From UBA7236 sp043727235 (GTDB lineage Bacteria; Bacteroidota; Bacteroidia; Chitinophagales; BACL12), in the NCBI GenBank assembly GCA_043727235.1, contig JAYSYX010000008.1:1-16897 (forward strand): a stretch of DNA of 16,897 nucleotides, read 5' to 3'. The notes under the pieces are model-generated. The model made no database searches. It saw nothing but the letters and a program-made list of their open reading frames with translations, and was not told the DNA's origin. Of this stretch, positions 1 to 8,500 are shown one piece after another. The position numbers and the translations under genes were made by a program. The first letter of the stretch is position 1. Each line of letters opens with the position of its first letter.

Positions 1-27
1 GCTCTAAGCGAAGGTCTCGCTAGCGGT
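1..27. repeat. Left copy of a 27-bp inverted repeat (partner at 16081-16107)
   Basis: The first 27 bases are the reverse complement of 16081-16107 with a single mismatch (26/27). The window edge cuts this copy, so it may continue to the left. The shared core contains CTAAGCGAAGGTCTC. Both copies lie in non-coding DNA, which suggests a dispersed intergenic repeat family; whether the 16-kb spacing has any function is unknown. Confidence 0.7.
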
Positions 28-66
28 AATGCCCAAAAAATCTCCAATTTTTCATCCTGCTCACTC

Positions 67-293
67 TTGACTGAGACTTTTTGATAGGGTTGAAGGGGCT
101 GAAATAGTATACTACGGAGGATAATCATTTGGCAATCGACCTCACTACTCACCACTCACCACGAGGTCTGGCAGGGTTTTGTCCGGAGGAAAATCTATTG
201 AGACTGTGACTTGTTGAAAGGGTTGAAGTGGTTGAAATAGTATACTACGGAGGAGAATCATTTGGCAGTTGACCTCATTACTCATAACTCATT
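67..293. repeat. Degenerate ~80-bp direct repeat, two copies 133 bp apart
   Basis: Copy 1 spans 81-160 and copy 2 spans 214-293, with roughly ten mismatches in 80 bp. Both share the 10-bp palindrome TAGTATACTA followed by CGGAGGA and AATCATTTGGCA, and end in short ACTCAc/t runs. Similarity may start slightly earlier, near 67 and 200. There is no credible reading frame here. The unit looks like a Bacteroidetes intergenic repeat, and its function is unknown. The remaining bases of 1-333 hold nothing else I can support. Confidence 0.75.
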
Positions 294-333
294 ACTCATT
301 TTTTCCTAAATTTACCCTTTCAATCTCAAATTA

Positions 334-2349
334 ATGATGCAAAGAATATTTGTATTCTGTTTTCTGTTGACAATCGCAGTTGCCGGCAAGGCACAAGAAT
401 CACTCCTCTGGAAAGTTACCTCTCCCGACGGCAAACAAAATTCCTATATTTTGTGTGCTACCGAATTGCCCGGAGTGGAAAATTATGATATCGAAACTCC
501 TGTTGGGGAGATCATGAATATTGTAAATACTGTTGCCTTTTTTAATGTTCCCGACGCAGCTGAGGTGCAGAATATTCCGGTATTTATGAAATCAACCGGA
601 GATAATACTTTAAAAGGATATTACAAACGCGAGGATAGAATCCCTTTCGAATTAATGATCAGCGATAAATTAAAAGACAATGTAGAAAATTATTATACTT
701 ACAAACCTTTTTATATTCTGCAATTATTCAGGGATAAAGATCACGCTGCAGGTAAAGATTATCAGCAAACAATTTTGTTGGATATCGCATTACAAAAAGC
801 CAAACCAACTTTATCACTGCTTACAATTCGCCAGATCGCAGCAACTATGGATGAATCCGATTTTGCAACACAGGCTATAGTTCTCAGTCATTATCTAAAT
901 AATCCCAAACCCTATTTGGATGCTGACGCGAAAAAATTCATCGCTTATTCCAAACAAGCAATTACCGACTATGCAAATATTGTAAACAGCACCGAACAAG
1001 TAGCTTATGTTAATGTAATGATCAACCGCATAAACGACCTGTTGATGAGAAAAATGGAACCACTGAGTACAGAACAATCTGTATTATATATTTTAAATAC
1101 CGACCTAGTAGGAGGAGAATCCGGTATACTTAAAAAATTGCGCTCTAAAGGATTTGCTGTTTCGGCAGAGCCTTTTAAATATTCTTTATATTCCGGTAAT
1201 ACAGATCAGACAAATATCATCAATACAAATAATACAGATGTAGCATCTGCATTTCCCGACGACTTTCCTGTATTTGCCATAACGCCGAACACTACGGGTT
1301 ATATAGATCCTGAGGAAATAAAAGTTGTTTCCATAAATGATCTCAATAATAATAAAAACGATTACAAAGCATTTACCGATCCATTCGGAGATTTGTTTGA
1401 CATAGCTGCTGCCGACACTTTATTTATGGAATACTGGTTCGATCTGAAAGGAGATGGAGCTAATTTTAAAGTAAAGGTTCCTGTTAAGGGTGATTGGGAA
1501 AGATCAGAAACGCCGTGGAGCGATGGTGGGGTTATAAAAAAATATATTTATCAGAATAACCACTCGAAATCCGATCTTTATTATTCTGTAGGATATACAA
1601 TTTATCCTCCCAATTTCAAACAAAGTAATAAGGACAATTTCTTTAATCAATTTATTCAGCAAACAGAGGATCAGTTAAACGGAAAATTAATTTCACAGAG
1701 AATTTTATCAACTCCCGGATATACCGGCAGAGAATTTACCGCATTGGTGGGAGATTCATTTTTTGTGCGGTCTCAATTTATTTTGCAGGATAATGTATTG
1801 TATCAGTTGTTAGTGGGCGGACCAGGAAATAATCCCTACTCTGCTTATGGAGAGGCATTTTTAAATTCATTCCGCATCGCTTCAAATACTATGGTGAACT
1901 GGCATTTGTTTGAACAGGCTGCCTTTAATTGTTATCTGCCAACTCCGCCTTCAAAAACAAATAAAACCTATACTCTCCCAAGCGGACCAATGACGGTTAG
2001 TACTTTCACCTCCGACGATTATAAAGAATTGGTTGCCTACACCGTAAGCGTGAGTGCATACCCTCCCGGACATAAGTTTGGAAATAAAAAATCCTTTTTC
2101 GACGACCTCATACTCAATGCAGAACGCCAGTATATCGGCAAGGCATATAAAACGGAAACCGTTGAAAAGAACGGTGTTACCGGTCGTTACGTAGAGATGT
2201 TGTTGATGAATAAAAAAACATATCGCATGTATTTCTTCTTCGATGGCAATACTGTTTACCAGTTTGTTGCGGGTGGTGATGCTCAGATACTGCTTTCCCT
2301 AAACGTAAACCGCTTCTTTAATTCCATAAGTTTCATCGGCACCGAATAA
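334..2349 (+). CDS. Exported degenerate TraB/GumN-like protein with two C-terminal repeat domains
   Basis: Residues 1-21 form a Sec signal peptide (MMQRIF then a hydrophobic stretch, ending AGKAQ). Residues 23-40 (SLLWKVTSPDGKQNSYIL) resemble the opening of TraB/GumN proteins, and about 250-275 (VLYILNTDLVGGESGILKK) aligns with the family's second motif block. Both histidine-containing family motifs are lost: the first (usually GT-x-H) reads LCATELPG, and the second (usually GAGHLxG) reads LNTDLVGG. The remainder, about 365-525 and 530-671, is a tandem pair of related domains, each with a YPP motif and ending in an NSF/NS(I) FI/FR segment. The protein is more than twice the usual TraB length. 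ATG at 337 is an equally possible start. It lies 43 nt before the next exported protein gene, so co-expression is likely. I infer a periplasmic or envelope role without catalysis; the substrate is unknown. Confidence 0.6.
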   Translation: MMQRIFVFCFLLTIAVAGKAQESLLWKVTSPDGKQNSYILCATELPGVENYDIETPVGEIMNIVNTVAFFNVPDAAEVQNIPVFMKSTGDNTLKGYYKREDRIPFELMISDKLKDNVENYYTYKPFYILQLFRDKDHAAGKDYQQTILLDIALQKAKPTLSLLTIRQIAATMDESDFATQAIVLSHYLNNPKPYLDADAKKFIAYSKQAITDYANIVNSTEQVAYVNVMINRINDLLMRKMEPLSTEQSVLYILNTDLVGGESGILKKLRSKGFAVSAEPFKYSLYSGNTDQTNIINTNNTDVASAFPDDFPVFAITPNTTGYIDPEEIKVVSINDLNNNKNDYKAFTDPFGDLFDIAAADTLFMEYWFDLKGDGANFKVKVPVKGDWERSETPWSDGGVIKKYIYQNNHSKSDLYYSVGYTIYPPNFKQSNKDNFFNQFIQQTEDQLNGKLISQRILSTPGYTGREFTALVGDSFFVRSQFILQDNVLYQLLVGGPGNNPYSAYGEAFLNSFRIASNTMVNWHLFEQAAFNCYLPTPPSKTNKTYTLPSGPMTVSTFTSDDYKELVAYTVSVSAYPPGHKFGNKKSFFDDLILNAERQYIGKAYKTETVEKNGVTGRYVEMLLMNKKTYRMYFFFDGNTVYQFVAGGDAQILLSLNVNRFFNSISFIGTE

Positions 2350-2392
2350 AGGTTTGGTATGGTTTTCGAAGGTTTTGGAGGAAATGTATAAT

Positions 2393-3301
2393 ATGTATAA
2401 ATTAACTACCTCATTACTTTTCCTTTTTGTTTTATGCAGCTCCCTAAAAGCGCAGACCTTTCAATTTGATTCCATCAGTTTTAAAAGTATGGAAATAGGT
2501 AAGGTGATGATTGAAAATGATTCCTGGATAATTCGTGTAGATAAAGGTTCATTAAATAATGATTACTGGCCGGTAAATCTTCCCGAAAAATTTATGACTC
2601 CCGGACAAGAGGTGGTATTTGAAGGAGCCATCGGAAGAATTCCACAAAATGCAAAACTCGCAGGCACTCCTATCGAATTAAGTATGATCAGAATTTTATA
2701 TCGCACAAAACCAAATGACACAAACGGCGAAAAAATAGTTACGGAAAAAACAGAAAATGATTCAGTTGGATATATAAATAAAGAATCCGGAAAAATTATT
2801 TTGATCGGAGATGTTTATCTCATCGAACAAAATACAAAGGGAGAAATAAAACGTTTCGTCCCCGATTTTTTACCCGATGATTTTAAATTAGAAAATACAA
2901 TAATAATTTTCAGTGGAACCATCGGAAAAATTCCACCCAACGTACGAATGATGGGAACTCCCTTAAAAATTAAAGAATTAATGATAGAGGAAGAAGTTCC
3001 ATTTGATAAATCACAATTACAGGAACCAATAAAAGAATTTTATCCCTTCGATTCCGTTGCCTTTTTATATCCAACAAAAGCAACAATTAAATTAATGGGC
3101 TCCGATCCCGATGTATTTATTATTGAAATTGCAGAAGAAAATAATTCCCTAAAAAGATATCTCCCCGCAATACTCCCCGATGCATTTAAAAAAGACGACA
3201 TCTCCATAACCGTAAGCGGCAACATCGGAAAAATTCCCGCCAATGTTCGAATGATGGGAACACCGTTGGATGTAAAATCGATTACTTTAAATACGAAATA
3301 A
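2393..3301 (+). CDS. Exported protein of three ~95-residue repeats, function unknown
   Basis: I chose ATG 2393 because GGAGGAA (2377-2383) sits about 9 nt upstream and the product then begins with a clean signal peptide (MYKLTTSLLFLFVL...KAQ). ATG 2384 and TTG 2354 are in-frame alternatives that would put the Shine-Dalgarno too close or inside the gene. The mature protein is three tandem modules. Each ends with a conserved block: an LP-x-x-F turn, a strand, a G-x-IG-K/R-IP-x-N segment, an (L/M)xGTP motif, and a final strand. The blocks lie near residues 60-102, 154-199 and 256-300. Modules two and three share IPxNVRMMGTPL almost exactly, so they are the most recent duplication. The pattern suggests small all-beta modules. 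I do not recognise a named family. It probably sits in one transcript with the gene before it. Confidence 0.75.
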   Translation: MYKLTTSLLFLFVLCSSLKAQTFQFDSISFKSMEIGKVMIENDSWIIRVDKGSLNNDYWPVNLPEKFMTPGQEVVFEGAIGRIPQNAKLAGTPIELSMIRILYRTKPNDTNGEKIVTEKTENDSVGYINKESGKIILIGDVYLIEQNTKGEIKRFVPDFLPDDFKLENTIIIFSGTIGKIPPNVRMMGTPLKIKELMIEEEVPFDKSQLQEPIKEFYPFDSVAFLYPTKATIKLMGSDPDVFIIEIAEENNSLKRYLPAILPDAFKKDDISITVSGNIGKIPANVRMMGTPLDVKSITLNTK

Positions 3302-3310
3302 ATTCCGAAT

Positions 3311-3338
3311 CCACAGAGTTCCTTCGGTAACTCTGTGG
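3311..3338 (+). terminator. 10-bp hairpin just after the triple-repeat gene
   Basis: CCACAGAGTT (3311-3320) and AACTCTGTGG (3329-3338) are perfect complements around an 8-nt loop, beginning 10 nt after the stop codon. It could end the upstream transcript, but the following bases are AAAAATCT rather than a T run. It is therefore either a weak or factor-assisted terminator or a palindromic repeat. Confidence 0.4.
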
Positions 3339-3393
3339 AAAAATCTCTCCTTCGCAGCTAGACACAAAAAGCATTGGAATTTTCAAAATAATA

Positions 3394-3559
3394 TTGGCTG
3401 TTTATTCGTGCATTCGTGGCCACCCTTTTAACCCACATAATTGATTAAAAAAAATTGCCATGAATGAACGAATAAAATAAGTCGTTTAAATAATTTACAA
3501 ACTACTTTTGGCTGTTCATTCGTGCATTCGTGGCCACCCTTTTAACCCACATTATTGAT
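3394..3559. repeat. 52-bp direct repeat with an inverted partial copy between
   Basis: Copies at 3394-3445 and 3508-3559 agree in 50 of 52 positions and contain ATTCGTGCATTCGTGGCCAC. The spacer at 3455-3478 carries an imperfect reverse-complement copy of the same core (TGCCATGAATGAACGAATAA), so either copy could fold against it. Reiterated ATTCGTG motifs recall dispersed intergenic repeats of Bacteroidetes (recollection). Apart from this and the hairpin at 3311, nothing else is apparent in 3302-3603. Confidence 0.8.
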
Positions 3560-3603
3560 CAGTATGTTGCCCTCTTTCCACTCGAGTTACCAAAGAAAAC
3601 TGC

Positions 3604-4170
3604 TTATCGTATTACAATTTGATTTTCGCTCAAAAGTAAATTATATTGCCTACTCTTCAATTTCCAAAGTTTCTTATTTTTAGGTGGAAAGGATAAAATT
3701 CCATGTCCACCAACATACGCCATTCCCCCATACAGATATTTGGCTGTGATCAATGATAAATATTCCACAGCAATTAATTTTATAAATTGATCCCCAGATC
3801 CAACATCATAAAAGTGATACGATAAAACGGTGGAATCACTAATTCCATTTTTTAATAATTCAAACGCTATCGAATCATTTTGATATAAAACATCCAGAAA
3901 TGCATAGTATTTTAACACATAGGAAGAATCATTAAAAAACTCCACTGCCTGTTGCAGGTCGCTTATTGCAAATAAACTGTCAGTTGTCTGATATAATTTA
4001 GAAATCGAATTACACGCAAATCCCAAACACCATGATTCCACATGATGGTATGCGCGTATCTTATTAATTAAATCGTATTGCTCCAAAGTGTTTTGCGAAT
4101 AAACACCTTTCGTTCCTGAAAAAATAATAAGAAAAGTTATAAAATATCTTATTCTGATCATCAGCTTCAT
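3604..4170 (-). CDS. Secreted hypothetical protein, 188 aa
   Basis: The N-terminus MKLMIRIRYF followed by a hydrophobic run and a GVYSQ site near residue 25 is a Sec signal peptide. There is no lipobox. The mature part is mixed alpha/beta-looking, with a Cys pair (WCLGFAC, about residues 47-53), several aromatic residues and a glycine-rich patch (YGGMAYVGGHG) near the C-terminus. I recognise no family. A second Met at residue 4 is a possible start. It lies downstream of the cyclophilin gene on the same strand, but the intrinsic terminator at 4211-4237 separates them, so it probably has its own promoter in 4171-4210. Reading frame and signal peptide support a real gene; function is unassigned. 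Confidence 0.7.
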   Translation of the reverse strand: MKLMIRIRYFITFLIIFSGTKGVYSQNTLEQYDLINKIRAYHHVESWCLGFACNSISKLYQTTDSLFAISDLQQAVEFFNDSSYVLKYYAFLDVLYQNDSIAFELLKNGISDSTVLSYHFYDVGSGDQFIKLIAVEYLSLITAKYLYGGMAYVGGHGILSFPPKNKKLWKLKSRQYNLLLSENQIVIR

Positions 4171-4210
4171 TTATATTTTAATATACAGTTTTAATGGTTC
4201 TATAATCCAA

Positions 4211-4237
4211 TAAAAAAAGCGGGAATTTCTTCCCGCT
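4211..4237 (-). terminator. Intrinsic terminator of the cyclophilin gene
   Basis: Read on the minus strand, AGCGGGAA, loop GAAA, TTCCCGCT form a perfect 8-bp stem closed by a GNRA-type tetraloop, followed at once by TTTTTTA. It begins 22 nt after the stop codon of the peptidyl-prolyl isomerase gene, which makes it the clearest rho-independent terminator in the window. Confidence 0.9.
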
Positions 4238-4258
4238 CAAAAATCAATTTATTTATTC

Positions 4259-5026
4259 TTAATAACTCTCCACAACCGTCATCTTCATCTTCACATCAGA
4301 TGCTGGTCGGTCGCCGGGCATTATTTTTACAGCTGCAATTTTATCAATTACTTCCATGCCTTTTACCACTTCACCAAACACAGTGTAATTATTATCTAAA
4401 AATGGAGTTCCACCAACTTCACGATATATTTTTTTTGCTTCAGGCGACATTACAGATCTTGTTTGCATTTCCATTTGCTGCAATTCTGCATCACTGTATT
4501 TTTTTCCCTGCACAACATAAAATTGTGAACCGGAAGATTCTTTTCTCGGATTAACCTGATCACTTTGACGAGCTGCACTTAATGCTCCTTTTTTGTGATA
4601 AAGATCTCCTTTAATTTCAGCAGGAATTGTATATCCTGGTCCGCCGCTGCCAAGTTGTTTTTGCATATTGGCACCTCTCGATTCAGGATCTCCACCCTGC
4701 ACCATAAAATCTTTAATTACACGATGAAATAAAAGATCATTATAAAATCCTTCCTTCGCAAGTTTTAAAAAGTTGTCGCGATGTTTTGGCGTTTCATTAT
4801 ATAATTTGACAACCATATCTCCGAAGGTGGTTGAAATTTTTACATAATATTGTTTGTCGTCTGTTTCGTTTGTCATTGTATCTGTATTTATTTTATCAAT
4901 TGTTTCCGGTGTAGTTGGAATGGTTTCGGTAATAATTTCTTTTACGGGTTCTGTTGGTTCTGCTTCCTTTTCTTTACAGGAAATTAAAGAAAAAATTCCG
5001 ATCATTAAAATAAGTGTATACTTCAT
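4259..5026 (-). CDS. Cyclophilin-type peptidyl-prolyl cis-trans isomerase, lipoprotein
   Basis: This enzyme catalyses cis-trans isomerisation of prolyl peptide bonds to help fold exported proteins. A signal peptide with lipobox LISC puts the lipidated Cys at residue 17, followed by an acidic, Thr/Pro-rich linker (18-58), so it is a membrane-anchored envelope protein. The cyclophilin domain covers about 60-253. FHRV (100-103) supplies the catalytic Arg102, DFMVQGGD (106-113) follows, GSQFYVV is at 166-172, and YTVFGEVVKGMEVID is at 214-228. A ~35-residue insertion (about 174-208) separates GSQFYVV from the last block. Phe209 occupies the position of the cyclosporin-contacting Trp of human cyclophilin A, as in many bacterial members. 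The start overlaps the stop of the upstream gene by 4 nt (ATGA), implying translational coupling. A strong terminator follows. Confidence 0.93.
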   Translation of the reverse strand: MKYTLILMIGIFSLISCKEKEAEPTEPVKEIITETIPTTPETIDKINTDTMTNETDDKQYYVKISTTFGDMVVKLYNETPKHRDNFLKLAKEGFYNDLLFHRVIKDFMVQGGDPESRGANMQKQLGSGGPGYTIPAEIKGDLYHKKGALSAARQSDQVNPRKESSGSQFYVVQGKKYSDAELQQMEMQTRSVMSPEAKKIYREVGGTPFLDNNYTVFGEVVKGMEVIDKIAAVKIMPGDRPASDVKMKMTVVESY

Positions 5027-5388
5027 ATCATTTCATTTAATTCAAAATAATGTATTATATTTTTTTTTAATAAAGTTTCCTGTTCTCTCGTATCCATCTC
5101 CGGCATTGCAGCTGATATTTCCCACATCGGCCAACCTTCATCATCCCAACCCGCTAATTTATAAAAACCATTATAACTCAATAATTTGCATACCGCAATA
5201 TGCATTAGATCCTGCTTTTGTTCCTTCGTGAATTTATCGCTGAGTCTTCCCAATTCATTCATCCCAATTAAAAACAAAATGGTTTCCAACTCCGGTTTAT
5301 TTCCAAACCTATCCTTAATCATTTGTAAAACCCGTATCCATCTAGGATCAAAATCAATCGGTATTTCTTCCTTTGTCAGATCAGCCAC
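5023..5388 (-). CDS. Cytoplasmic hypothetical protein, 121 aa, coupled to the cyclophilin gene
   Basis: It starts at GTG 5388 (MADLTKEEIPIDFD...); no in-frame ATG lies before it. There is no signal peptide or membrane segment. The protein is mostly helical, with a central LFLIGMNELGR segment (about residues 39-49) and a Trp-rich stretch (AGWDDEGWPMWE, about 79-90). I recognise no named family, although the composition and the tight 4-nt ATGA overlap with the downstream isomerase gene argue that it is real. A TAATTTTG -7 box (5393-5400, minus strand) ends 4 nt before the GTG, so the mRNA may be leaderless or nearly so. It is the first gene of a two-gene unit. Confidence 0.8.
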   Translation of the reverse strand: MADLTKEEIPIDFDPRWIRVLQMIKDRFGNKPELETILFLIGMNELGRLSDKFTKEQKQDLMHIAVCKLLSYNGFYKLAGWDDEGWPMWEISAAMPEMDTREQETLLKKNIIHYFELNEMI

Positions 5389-5392
5389 AGTG

Positions 5393-5400
5393 CAAAATTA
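5393..5400 (-). promoter_or_regulatory. Candidate Bacteroidetes -7 box for the 121-aa protein/isomerase unit
   Basis: On the minus strand TAATTTTG matches the Bacteroidetes housekeeping -7 consensus TAnnTTTG exactly and ends 4 nt before the GTG start at 5388. The best -33 TTG upstream is about 24 nt away, slightly longer than the usual 19-21 nt, so the promoter is plausible but not certain. Confidence 0.5.
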
Positions 5401-5533
5401 AACATCAATTAATTACTTATTATGCAAATTCGGCTTCTTTTGAATCTTAGGGATTGAAACTATAGAAAGTTAAATTTCGTTACACCCACACAAAAATGGT
5501 ATAATTATCGTTAATATTGTTGACAGGTAAAGT

Positions 5534-8500
5534 ATGGAAAATCAGAGTAACTACAATATATTGATCACGAAACTGGATGCCTTCATCAGGAAGTATTATT
5601 TAAACCAGTTAATAAGGGGACTATTATTCTCTGCAGCCATCCTTATCAGCGCCTATTTGCTGTTCAGTTTGCTTGAATACCGCTTTTATTTTTCAGAAGT
5701 TGTACGCAAGGTGCTTTTTTATGGTTTTTTACTTGGTTCTGCATTTATACTCTATTCACGTGTATTCACTCCCTTGTTTAAATATCAAAAACTAGGCAAA
5801 CGCATAGATCACAAAAAAGCTGCGAGCATCATCGGCGATCATTTCAGCGAAATTCAGGATAAACTGCTCAATATCCTTCAATTAAAAGAACAGGAAACGG
5901 GTGACGAAAATAAATTGCTCATTGAAGCCGGTATCAACCAAAAAATTGAAAGGATAAAACCGGTTCCCTTCACAATGGCCATCGATCTCAACAAAAACAG
6001 AAAATATTTAAAATACACTTTACCTCCGCTTGCTGTTTTTGTTTTTATATTATTTGCAGCTCCTAATATATTGAGAGAGAGCAACTTCCGTTTATTAAAG
6101 AACAATGTCGCCTTCGAAAAACAAGCTCCATTTACCTTCAGTATTGTAAATAAAGAATTGGAAGTTGTGCAGTACGACGACTTTGAATTGTCGCTGAAAA
6201 TGCTGGGAGATGTATTACCCGAACAAGTAGTTATTGTTACCGAAACGGGTTCTTATACCATGGTAAAAGACCAAAAAGACATTTATACCTATGTATTTAA
6301 TAAGGTTCCTGAAAAAACAGATTTCCATTTCCTCGCAAATGGTTACGATTCAAAGGAATACACTCTGGAAGTAGTTCCGAAACCAACCTTACTGAATTTC
6401 TCAATAAATTTAAATTACCCCGATTATACCGGTATTAAAGACGAAACACTTCAAAACACAGGAGATCTGCTCATTCCTGAAGGAACAAATCTTGAATGGA
6501 TCTTCAATACAGAACATACCGACCATATAGAACTCTTTTTTGCAAATGGCAAAATGAATGCTTCCAATACCGGAGGTTCCACGTTCAACATCAGCAGAAA
6601 GGCAATGGTGAATGAGCTTTACAAGATCGGGATCGCAAATGGAAAGGTATATAACAGAGATACCATCAGTTATAATATTACCGTAATTCCTGACCTTTTC
6701 CCGGAAATAACCGCAGAACAATTTAAAGACAGCCTCGATGAAAAGTTTCTATATTTCCTTGGAGAGATAAACGATGATTACGGATTCAAAAACATGCTTT
6801 TCAAATACAATATCGAATCGCTGGATGCCGGTAACAACTATTTTATTAAGGAAGAGAATTCAACTCCCATTGCAATTCCCAAAGGCATAAAAAATAACCG
6901 CTTCACACACGCCTTTGACCTGAGAGCTAAAACACTTCAGCCGGGCGATCGTGTTACCTATTATTTTGAAGTATGGGATAATGACGCAATTCACGGCAGC
7001 AAGTCGGCCAGAACCGCTTCCATGCAGTTCCTGGTGCCAACTTTAGAAGAGCTTGAACAAATGAAAGACGATGCCAACTCCTCAATAAAAGATAAACTCG
7101 ATAATATTTTAGATGATATTAAAGACATCCAGAAACAATCGGAAAAACTCGAAGAAAAACTTTTTGATAAAAAAGAATTGAATTGGGAGGATAAAAAGGA
7201 AATTGAAAAACTCCTTCAAAAAAATCAAAATGTTCAGCAGTCGGTGGAAGAACTTACAGAAGAGTTTAAGGATAATCTGGACATGCAGAAAGAATACATG
7301 GAGCCCAATCCCGACATCCTCGAAAAACAGGAAAAGTTAGAGAAGATGTTTGAAGAAGTTGTGCCTGAGGAGATGAAGAAACTGATGGAAGAATTAGAGA
7401 AACTCATGGAAAAACTCAATAAAGAGCAATCGTTGGAAGAGATGGAAAAAATGCAGATGAACAACGAACAGGTTGAGAATGAATTAGATAGAATGCTCGA
7501 ATTATTCAAACAGATGGAAATGGAGCAAAAAATGCAGGAAACTGTAGACAAACTCAACGAGCTTGCAGAAAAACAGGAAGAACTCAGCAAAAAAACAGAA
7601 GATAAGAAATCAGATAATGCGCAAAACCTTGAGAAACAGGAAGATATAAACGAAAAGTTCGACGATATCCAAAAAGATATGGAGGAAATGCGGGAGATGA
7701 ACAAGGAGTTGGAACAACAAAAGGATATGGAGAACACTGAACAACAGGAACAATCCATTGAACAAAATCTCGAGAAGTCGTCAGAACAAATAAAACAGGA
7801 CAACAAGAAACAAGCTGCACAGAGTCAAAAAAGTGCTTCTGAACAAATGAAGGACCTTGCGCAGAAAATGCAGCAACAGATGAGTCAGCAAAGTATGGAG
7901 CAGCAACAGGAGGATATGAATGCTCTAAGTCGCCTACTGGATAATCTAATCAAACTTTCCGTCGATCAGGAAAAGTTGATGAATGATGTTAAAGGTATCA
8001 AAACCAATAATCCGAGTTTTGTTGAACTCATGGCAGAACAACAAAAAATTAAGGAAGACACCAAAATGGTAGAGGACAGCCTGATGGCTCTTGCAAAACG
8101 CGTAATGCAGATCAGTACTTTTATTACAAGAGAGATAACCGATGTAAATCGCAATCTTGATAAAAGCGTAGAGCAGATGGGCGAGAGACAGGTTAATGAA
8201 TCAAACTTATACCAGCAACTTGCCATGACAGGTTATAATAATCTTGCATTGATGTTGGATGAAGTAATGCAACAAATGCAGGAACAAATGGCGAAGTCGA
8301 TGCCTGGTTCTCAAATGTGTCAGAAACCCGGAGGCAGCAAACAATCAGAAATGCCATCCTTAGGTGAAATGCAAAAACAGCTCAACGATCAGATAAATAA
8401 AATGAAGGGTGATATGGAGGGAGGAAAACAAAAGGGTGAAAAATCCGGCATGAGCAAAGATTTAGCTGAAATGGCCCAAAAACAGGCTGCAATAAGGGAT

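Noticed and set aside
4854..5231. 125-aa plus-strand frame opposite the isomerase and 121-aa genes
   Set aside because: It spans the junction of two coupled, better supported genes on the other strand and shows no family features.
6575..6590. GTTCCACGTTCAACA-like match to parS inside the DUF4175 gene
   Set aside because: Only 13 of 16 bases match, it is not palindromic and it lies in coding sequence.
7234..7806. 190-aa Ser/Phe/Cys-rich minus-strand frame within the DUF4175 gene
   Set aside because: The composition is the expected antisense of a Glu/Lys/Gln-rich coiled coil.
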